DNA of 64,000 nucleotides from positions 1 through 64,000 of the forward strand of contig SFVI01000001.1 in the NCBI GenBank assembly GCA_004560305.1. The letters are read 5' to 3'. Origin of the DNA: a bacterium. Its GTDB lineage: Bacteria; Bacillota; Clostridia; Oscillospirales; Oscillospiraceae. Numbering within the stretch: position 1 is the first letter of the stretch; the number at the start of each line of letters is the position of its first letter. Under the pieces are notes generated by a model, which was not told where the DNA came from, searched no databases, and was given only the letters and a program-made list of their open reading frames with translations. This document shows, one piece after another, positions 58,206-64,000 of this stretch. A program made the translations under genes and the position numbers.

Positions 58206-60071
58206 ATGATAGACGTTTCTGTTCGTTCCCTGGTCAAATCCTTTGAGCTGGGGAAAAACATACTGGACGGCCTCTCCTTCACCGTTACCGCCGGGGAACG
58301 GGTGGGCATCCTGGGCCATAACGGCTGCGGCAAGACCACCCTGTTTCGCATCCTGGTGGGAGAGCTGCGAGCGGATGAGGGAGACGTGATGATCGCCCCC
58401 TCCAAACGGCTGGGGCTCATCTCCCAGATCCCGGTATACCCGGAGGGCTGGACCACCGAGCAGGTGCTGAAGGACGCCCACCGGCACCTGTACCGCATTG
58501 CAGAGCAGATGGAGGAGCTGAGCCAGGAGATGGAGCGGGATTCCTCCAAAGCCCTGCTGGCGGAATATGACCGGCTGCAGGAGGACTTCCGCCGCCTGGG
58601 CGGCTATGACATGGACACGGACCGCAGCCGGGTGGCCAACGGTCTGGACATTTCCCCCGCCATGCTGCACCAGCGCTTTGACAGTCTCTCCGGCGGAGAA
58701 AAGACCCGGGTGAACCTGGCCCGCCTGATTCTGGAGGACACGGACATCCTCCTGCTGGACGAGCCCACCAACCATCTGGACCTGCACGCCACGGAGTGGC
58801 TGGAGGACTATCTGCTGGGCTTCAAGGGCACTGTTCTGGTCATCAGCCATGACCGCTATTTTCTGGATAAAGTGGTACAGCGCAGCATTGAGATCGACGA
58901 GGGCAAGGCCGAGTTTTACAGTGGCAATTACAGCTTCTATGTGGAGGAGCGGCAGCGCCGCTTTGAGGAGAAGCTGAAGAAATACGAAAAGGATCAGGCC
59001 AAGATCGAGCAGCTGACCCGGGCCGCGGAGCAGATGCATCTCTGGGCCTTTATGGGTAACGACAAGCTGCACAAGCGGGCCTTTTCCATGGAAAAGCGCA
59101 TCGAAAAGCTGAGCCAGAGCGAAAAGCCCCAGGAGCAGAGGAAGCTGAACGTAAAGTTCAAGCAGCGGGAATTCAACGGGGACGAAGTGCTGGTAATGGA
59201 GAATGTCAGCAAGGGCTTCGGGGACCGGACGCTGTTTTCCGATCTGTCCCTCACCGTCACCGGTGGGGAGCGCATCGCCCTCATCGGGGACAACGGCACC
59301 GGCAAGTCCACCCTGGTGAAGCTGATCATGGGCGAGGAAACGCCGGACAGCGGCTACCTCTACAAGGGCCCCGCCGTCCGCAGCGCCTACCTGCCCCAGC
59401 ATGTCCGCTTCTCGGTGGAGGAGCGCTCCGCCCTGGACACCATGCTCTATGACTGCCGCTGCCAGCCCCAGCAGGCCCGGGACCGGCTGGCCGCCTTCGG
59501 ATTTAAGGGCGAGGATGTGTTCACTCCGGTGGGTGCCCTCTCCGGCGGGGAAAAGAGCCGCCTGCGCCTTTGTATGCTCATGGGCAGCGACATCAACTTT
59601 CTCATTCTGGACGAGCCCACCAACCACCTGGACATTGCCAGCCGGGAGTGGATGGAGGACGCCCTGTCCGACTATGAGCAGACCCTGCTCTTTGTCTCCC
59701 ACGACCGGTATTTTATCGAAAAGTTCGCCACCCGCATCTGGGCCTTGAGTGATGGGAAAATCACCGATTTCCGCGGCGGCTATGAGGCCTACTGCCAGTG
59801 GAAGAGCCGCCAGCAGGTCTACGCCCAGGCGGAAAAACGGCAGGAAAAAGAAAAGAAGCCCAAGCCCCAGCGGCCCAAAAATAACGACAAGGCCATCGCC
59901 CGCACCGAGCGGGACATTCAGCGTCTGGAGGAAAAGATCGCCGGCCTGGATCAATTGGCAGAGGAAAACGGCAGCGACTACCAGAAGCTGATGGAGATCG
60001 CCGCCGAAAAAGAGACGCTGGAAACGGAACTGATGGAACTGTATGAAAAATGGGAGGAGCTGAACCAATGA
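58206..60071 (+). CDS. ABC-F family ATPase (YdiF/Uup-like)
   Basis: 621 residues with two ABC modules and no membrane part. Walker A GHNGCGKTT and GDNGTGKST, signatures LSGGEKTR and LSGGEKSR, Walker B LLLDEPTNHLD and LILDEPTNHLD. The linker after the first module is charged helical (about 240-310) and a C-terminal coiled coil ends the protein (about 540-621). ABC-F proteins act on ribosomes; this one resembles housekeeping translation factors rather than antibiotic-resistance types, though that is not certain. Overlaps the next gene by four bases. Confidence 0.92.
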   Translation: MIDVSVRSLVKSFELGKNILDGLSFTVTAGERVGILGHNGCGKTTLFRILVGELRADEGDVMIAPSKRLGLISQIPVYPEGWTTEQVLKDAHRHLYRIAEQMEELSQEMERDSSKALLAEYDRLQEDFRRLGGYDMDTDRSRVANGLDISPAMLHQRFDSLSGGEKTRVNLARLILEDTDILLLDEPTNHLDLHATEWLEDYLLGFKGTVLVISHDRYFLDKVVQRSIEIDEGKAEFYSGNYSFYVEERQRRFEEKLKKYEKDQAKIEQLTRAAEQMHLWAFMGNDKLHKRAFSMEKRIEKLSQSEKPQEQRKLNVKFKQREFNGDEVLVMENVSKGFGDRTLFSDLSLTVTGGERIALIGDNGTGKSTLVKLIMGEETPDSGYLYKGPAVRSAYLPQHVRFSVEERSALDTMLYDCRCQPQQARDRLAAFGFKGEDVFTPVGALSGGEKSRLRLCMLMGSDINFLILDEPTNHLDIASREWMEDALSDYEQTLLFVSHDRYFIEKFATRIWALSDGKITDFRGGYEAYCQWKSRQQVYAQAEKRQEKEKKPKPQRPKNNDKAIARTERDIQRLEEKIAGLDQLAEENGSDYQKLMEIAAEKETLETELMELYEKWEELNQ

Positions 60072-60802
60072 GCATCAGGCATATCGCCCCCTGGGGCATT
60101 TCTGTGGCGCTTCTGGTGGCTGCCGCGGCCTTCTTCCTGTTTTGTATGCGGGGCTACACCTATATTGGCTGCTCCCTGCTGTTCATCGCCGCCCTGGTGC
60201 TGATCCACCATTTCGGAAGCGAGGGCTTTCGCCGCTGGACGCTGATCCTGGTGAGCCTGGGACTGATCTATTTCTGTCTGGTGGAGCTGCCCATCGTGAA
60301 AAACGCCCGTACCGACCCGGAGCCGGGGCGGAAGTACCTGATCGTTCTGGGCGCCGCCGTCCATGGGGACAGCCCCTCCCTGGCCCTGACCCACCGGCTG
60401 GAGGGGGCCCTGGACTATCTGAACCGGTACCCGGACAGCGTGGCCATCGTCAGCGGAGGCAAGGGCAAGGGGGAGAACATCACCGAGGCGGAGTGTATGC
60501 GCCGCTGGCTCATTAACCACGAAGTTGACAGCGGGCGTATAATATGCGAAGATAAGGCCACCTCCACCATGGAGAACCTGCTCTTTTCCTTTGATATCAT
60601 CCGTTCCCTGGGGGATGCGCCGGACGGCAATGTGGCCCTGCTCTCCAGCTCCTATCACCTGTACCGGGCCAAATGCATGGCGGAACAGTTGGGCGTAAAG
60701 GCGGCCGGCGTGGCCGGCAATCCGGGATACCCGGTGTATATGCTCAACTGCTTCATCCGGGAGGCCTTCGGCGTGACCCATCTGTGGGTCTTTGGCAACT
60801 GA
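60068..60802 (+). CDS. YdcF/DUF218 family membrane protein
   Basis: 244 residues. Three N-terminal helices, then the DUF218 domain: YLIVLGAAVHGDSPSLALTH, VSGGKGKGENITEAECM, EDKATSTMENLLFS and LLSSSYHLYRA. The family (ElyC/SanA/YdcF) is linked to envelope or undecaprenyl-related functions. GGGAGGAG precedes the ATG at 60068, which overlaps the ABC-F stop. Confidence 0.9.
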   Translation: MSIRHIAPWGISVALLVAAAAFFLFCMRGYTYIGCSLLFIAALVLIHHFGSEGFRRWTLILVSLGLIYFCLVELPIVKNARTDPEPGRKYLIVLGAAVHGDSPSLALTHRLEGALDYLNRYPDSVAIVSGGKGKGENITEAECMRRWLINHEVDSGRIICEDKATSTMENLLFSFDIIRSLGDAPDGNVALLSSSYHLYRAKCMAEQLGVKAAGVAGNPGYPVYMLNCFIREAFGVTHLWVFGN

Positions 60803-60825
60803 GATTTCCATTTTAGGAGTGAACT

Positions 60826-62151
60826 ATGAAAGAGATAAAACCCTTTGAGACCTTGAACCGCTCCCGCCTGCTGACGCTCATTGCGCTGCTGTGCATGTTT
60901 CTGGTGATGCTTTTCTGCAACCTCAAGACCAACCTGCTGGCGGATGACTTCATGTACTGCTTCAGCTTTGCCGACGACAGCCGCATTGACAGCCTGGCCG
61001 ACTGCTTTCCCTCCATCTGGGCCCACCGCTACAGCATGAACGGGCGGCTGATCTCCCATTTTCTGGTGCAGGTGTTTCTGATGCTGCCCCTGGGCATCTT
61101 CAAGGTGCTCAATTCCCTGATTCTGGTGGCGGAGGTATATCTGGTCTACCGCATCGCCAACCGGGACCGGGAGCGTAACAACCTGCTGCTGCTTTGCGTC
61201 TTCGGCTGCATCTGGATCTTCACCCTGAACTTCGGTCAGGTGATTTTGTGGCTGGACGGTTCCATCAACTACCTCTGGGCCACCTTCTTCTCCCTGCTGT
61301 TTCTCACGGTGTACATGCGCAAGTTTCTTTACGGCCGGGATATCAGGGCCCTGCCCCTGCGCATCCTCTATGTGCTGGCCGCCTTCCTGGTGGGTGCCTA
61401 TTCGGAGAACTGTTCCTCCACGGTCATTTTCTGCTCCGCCTGCTTCCTGCTGCTGGGCCGCTTTGTCAAGAAGCAAAGGATCGCGCCCTATCTGTGGCTG
61501 GCGGTGCTTGCCGCCTTTGGCGGCTTCCTGTTCATGCTGTCCGCCCCGGCGGAGATCATGAACAAATCCAGCCAGTTCACCTTCTCCAACCTGTTTGATA
61601 ACTTTGTCACCGCCCTGGAAATGTACCACCGCATCTGGCTGCCCTTTGCGGTGTATACTGTTCTGGCGGTCATCGCTTATCACCGCCGCCTGGACCAGGA
61701 CACCCAGATTCTGGCGGCCATGCTGATGCTGGGGTCCCTGGCCTCGGTGTTTGTGCTGACCTTTGCCAGCTTCTTCCCGGAGCGCAGCGCCTATATCGGC
61801 ACGCTGCTGATCATTGCGGCGGCATCTGTTCTGTTCGCCGCTCTGTTTGAAAGCGAATGTAAGCCTCTGCTGGTGTCCCTGGGGCTGATCTGCCTGATGG
61901 CCGCCTTTTACAAGGGGGCCGTGGGGGTGCAGGATATCATCAAAACCAACTATTACCTCACCGAGAACGAGAAGCAGATCGTGGCCTGCCGGGAGGAGGG
62001 CATCATGGATGTATCCGTCTACCGGGTCTACTCCAAAACCAGCTACTGCGCCATTGAGGGCCTGGGCTACCTGAATACCGAGGAAGCCGACACCTGGCCC
62101 AACAAATATATGGCCGCTTACTTCGGCGTAGACTCCATCATCGGCGAGTAA
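60826..62151 (+). CDS. DUF6056-like polytopic membrane protein
   Basis: 441 residues, about 11 helices. The early loop LLADDFMYCFSFADD and HRYSMNGRLISHFLVQ, plus FGQVILWLDGSINYLW and GAYSENCSS, match GtrII/DUF6056-type membrane proteins, thought to be GT-C-like glucosyltransferases. AGGAGTGAACT precedes the ATG. Last gene of the operon starting at 55084; strong terminator follows. Confidence 0.8.
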   Translation: MKEIKPFETLNRSRLLTLIALLCMFLVMLFCNLKTNLLADDFMYCFSFADDSRIDSLADCFPSIWAHRYSMNGRLISHFLVQVFLMLPLGIFKVLNSLILVAEVYLVYRIANRDRERNNLLLLCVFGCIWIFTLNFGQVILWLDGSINYLWATFFSLLFLTVYMRKFLYGRDIRALPLRILYVLAAFLVGAYSENCSSTVIFCSACFLLLGRFVKKQRIAPYLWLAVLAAFGGFLFMLSAPAEIMNKSSQFTFSNLFDNFVTALEMYHRIWLPFAVYTVLAVIAYHRRLDQDTQILAAMLMLGSLASVFVLTFASFFPERSAYIGTLLIIAAASVLFAALFESECKPLLVSLGLICLMAAFYKGAVGVQDIIKTNYYLTENEKQIVACREEGIMDVSVYRVYSKTSYCAIEGLGYLNTEEADTWPNKYMAAYFGVDSIIGE

Positions 62152-62166
62152 GGCCGTACAAATCAC

Positions 62167-62215
62167 AAAAAAACTTCGGGCGTTTTGAAGCATTCAAAAC
62201 GCCCGAAGTTTTTTT
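62167..62215. terminator. Strong bidirectional terminator
   Basis: A perfect 23-base-pair stem (62167-62189 with 62193-62215) bounded by A7/T7 runs, between the DUF6056-like gene and the convergent HtrA gene. Confidence 0.95.
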
Positions 62216-62222
62216 CATATGC

Positions 62223-63452
62223 TCAATATATATCGTTGGTGTCCATCAGCCGGACATCCACCTCAAAGGTCTCGCCCTGGCGCCAGATGGTAAAGCGCAT
62301 GCTGTCCCCCACGCCCTTGGTATCCCGGATGGCTGCCACTTCCTCCGTAGTGCTGACGCTCTGGCCGTCGATGGCCAGAAGGATATCCCCCTCCCGGATG
62401 CCCTGGGCGGCAGCGTCGGAATTCTCCGCCACGGCGGAGATATACAGCCCCTCCGGCAGCTCATAGTTCTCCACAGCCTCCTGGGGGATGGCCCCCACAG
62501 TGATGCCGATGGAGGGGCGGCCCCGCACCTCGCCGTTTTCCGCCAGCTGATCCACCACAGCCTTCACCGTGCTGCTGGGGATGGCGAAGCCGATGCCCTC
62601 AATGCTGGAGAAGTAGGACATCATCTTCATATTGGTGATGCCCACTACCTGGCCGTACATATTGAACAGCGCGCCTCCGGAGTTGCCCTGGTTGATGGCG
62701 GCGTTGGTCTGCAAAAGGCTCATGGTGTGACCGTTATAGTCCATGCCCCGGTCAATGGCGGAGATGATGCCGTTGGTCAGGGTGGACCGGAACTCCTCGC
62801 TGAGGGGGTTGCCGATGGCGGCCACCGGGTCGCCCACGGAAAGGCTGCTGATATCCCCGAAGCTGGCGGCAGGAAGACCGCTGCAGTCGATTTTCAGCAG
62901 GGCCAGGTCGCTGACCGCGTCCGCCCCTACCAGCAGCGCCTCATAGCTCTCGTTGTTATAGAGCGTGACCTCAGCGCTGGCGCAGCCCTCGATCACATGG
63001 GCATTGGTGACGATCAGGCCAGCTTCGTCAGCAATGACGCCGGTGCCCCAGTAATAGCCGTCCTGATCCTCCGGGTAGGCGGTGATGCCCACGATGGAAT
63101 CGGCGCAGGCGGCGTACAGCTCCTGCAGGCTCAGCTCCTGCTCTCCGGGCTGTGCCAGGGGCAGGGTAAAGGGCTGCTCCAGCACCGTTCTTTCGATGCT
63201 GGTTTCCAGCGTATCGCTTTGGCTGCTCTGGTAAAAATCCTCCAGATAATCGCTCCAGTCACTCGGCATGGCGCCGGGCGACGTACTCCCCGTGCCGGCA
63301 AAGGCCAGGGATGTGCCCACGATCAGAAGCAGCACCAGCACCGGCAGGCCGATCCAAAGCCAGGTACTTTTCGGTCTGCGTTTTTTCTTCTCTGTTCTGG
63401 GTCTTTCCAGCGGCGCGTACCAGCTTCCGCCTTTCCTATCCAAATTGCTCAT
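62223..63452 (-). CDS. HtrA/DegP-type membrane-anchored serine protease
   Basis: 409 residues. A cytoplasmic basic N-terminus, signal anchor (about 31-52), trypsin-like domain with triad His in VTNAHVIEG, Asp in SDLALLKID and Ser in QGNSGGALFN, and one PDZ domain (about 305-400; AQGIREGDILLAIDGQ). It degrades or refolds damaged extracytoplasmic proteins. GAGGGG precedes the ATG. It lies 18 bases after a sensor kinase gene, as in walRK-type loci, and is likely controlled by it. Confidence 0.93.
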   Translation of the reverse strand: MSNLDRKGGSWYAPLERPRTEKKKRRPKSTWLWIGLPVLVLLLIVGTSLAFAGTGSTSPGAMPSDWSDYLEDFYQSSQSDTLETSIERTVLEQPFTLPLAQPGEQELSLQELYAACADSIVGITAYPEDQDGYYWGTGVIADEAGLIVTNAHVIEGCASAEVTLYNNESYEALLVGADAVSDLALLKIDCSGLPAASFGDISSLSVGDPVAAIGNPLSEEFRSTLTNGIISAIDRGMDYNGHTMSLLQTNAAINQGNSGGALFNMYGQVVGITNMKMMSYFSSIEGIGFAIPSSTVKAVVDQLAENGEVRGRPSIGITVGAIPQEAVENYELPEGLYISAVAENSDAAAQGIREGDILLAIDGQSVSTTEEVAAIRDTKGVGDSMRFTIWRQGETFEVDVRLMDTNDIY

Positions 63453-63470
63453 TGATTCCCCTCAAATCCT

Positions 63471-64000
63471 TTATTTCTCGGCCAGCTTCAGGGTGAACAC
63501 GAACTCCGTGACCCCCTCCTCGCTTCTGACGGCAATGTCCTCATCGTGGCTGTTGATGATGGATTTTACCAGGTACAGCCCCAGACCCACGCCGTCCTTA
63601 TCCAGGCTGCGGGAACGGTCAGACTTATGGAAGCGGTCAAAGATAAAGGGCAGGTCGTCGGGGGGGATGGTCTCGCCCTCGTCCTTGATGGAGACATAGG
63701 CCTTGCCGTTATCCTTATAGAGCCGCAGCGTCAGGCAGCTGCCCACCCGAGCGAACTTTACCGCGTTGTCCAGCAGGTTGTAGATCACCTGGGTGATAGC
63801 GTCCTTGTCGGCGATAACCAGAATATGGCTGTCCGGCAGCTGGGGGTCCACATCCAGGTTCTTGGCGGTAGCCCGGCTCTCAAAGCTCAAAAGCGTCTGC
63901 AGCACCAGCTCCGTCAGGTCAAAGACCGTGCGGCGGCTTGGGTCGGCAGCCCTGGCATTGGTCTGGGAGGCGGAGAGCATATCCCGCACCAGCCGGGACA
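63471..64000 (-). CDS. Sensor histidine kinase, C-terminal part (cut by window edge)
   Basis: At least 176 codons of the ATPase half: N-box NLLDNAVKFA, G1 IKDEGETIP, F-box IFDRFHKSD and G2 GVGLGLYLVKS. The start lies beyond the window; the frame is open to its edge. It precedes htrA on the same strand. Whether this is WalK cannot be told from this part. Confidence 0.92.
   Translation of the reverse strand, partial: SRLVRDMLSASQTNARAADPSRRTVFDLTELVLQTLLSFESRATAKNLDVDPQLPDSHILVIADKDAITQVIYNLLDNAVKFARVGSCLTLRLYKDNGKAYVSIKDEGETIPPDDLPFIFDRFHKSDRSRSLDKDGVGLGLYLVKSIINSHDEDIAVRSEEGVTEFVFTLKLAEK

Noticed and set aside
58206..60071. Antibiotic-resistance ABC-F (Vga/Lsa/OptrA type)
   Set aside because: Context is a cell-wall operon and the linker and C-terminal coiled coil resemble housekeeping YdiF/Uup proteins. 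Resistance cannot be excluded without alignment, but nothing in the sequence supports it.

Overview
The window looks like the chromosome of a G+C-rich anaerobic Clostridia member, most likely Oscillospirales/Oscillospiraceae. This is inferred from the Firmicutes-type order rpoB-rpoC-rpsL-rpsG-fusA-tuf, strong AGGAGG ribosome binding sites, a CCA-encoding tRNA, short intrinsic terminators and a mix of DUF1538/P-II, DUF6056-like and TupA-like genes. No rRNA, CRISPR array, phage or complete insertion sequence is seen.

Layout. 1-11.2 kb: minus-strand core transcription/translation block (rpoB, rpoC, rpsL, rpsG, fusA, start of tuf), with promoters before rpoB and before rpsL. 11.2-16.4 kb: a GT-C-type membrane protein, tRNA-Leu(GAG), small membrane proteins, a lipoprotein and a secreted metallophosphoesterase. 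16.5-18.8 kb: a DUF1538 membrane protein coupled to a tandem P-II protein, ending in a 14-bp tandem repeat. 18.8-21.95 kb: a TrpXYZ-type ABC importer preceded by what reads as a complete ribosome-mediated attenuator: a Phe/Tyr-rich 28-residue leader peptide, an antiterminator and a terminator. 22-25.9 kb: alpha/beta hydrolase, an Ig-like surface protein and a MATE pump.

26-41.3 kb: one long minus-strand operon of 15 genes for a surface polymer. A single promoter (41250-41278) precedes a gene that fuses a catalytically dead tyrosine-recombinase domain to a NeuD/PglD-like acyltransferase. Then come the initiating sugar-phosphate transferase, five glycosyltransferases, two adjacent TupA-like ATP-grasp ligases, a deacetylase-like protein, a flippase, UDP-glucuronate epimerase and UDP-glucose dehydrogenase. 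The combination of uronate supply and ATP-grasp ligases suggests a uronic-acid/amino-acid (teichuronopeptide-like) polymer.

41.4-51.3 kb: a two-component system (plus strand) divergent from an unusual operon encoding a solute-binding lipoprotein with an extra N-terminal domain, two sugar-type ABC permeases, an HlyD-like adaptor and a MacB-like membrane protein, with no ATPase. Two TTAAGA direct repeats at the -35 region look like the response-regulator operator. 51.3-64 kb: a second MATE pump, a NifX-like/Mrp pair, a NusG-II/Gx-transporter pair whose promoter shares its -35 with a divergent cell-wall operon (FHA-SEDS fusion, PBP, ABC-F, YdcF), a DUF6056-like membrane protein, HtrA and a truncated histidine kinase at the window edge.

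All functions are read from sequence motifs and family knowledge. No database search was run.
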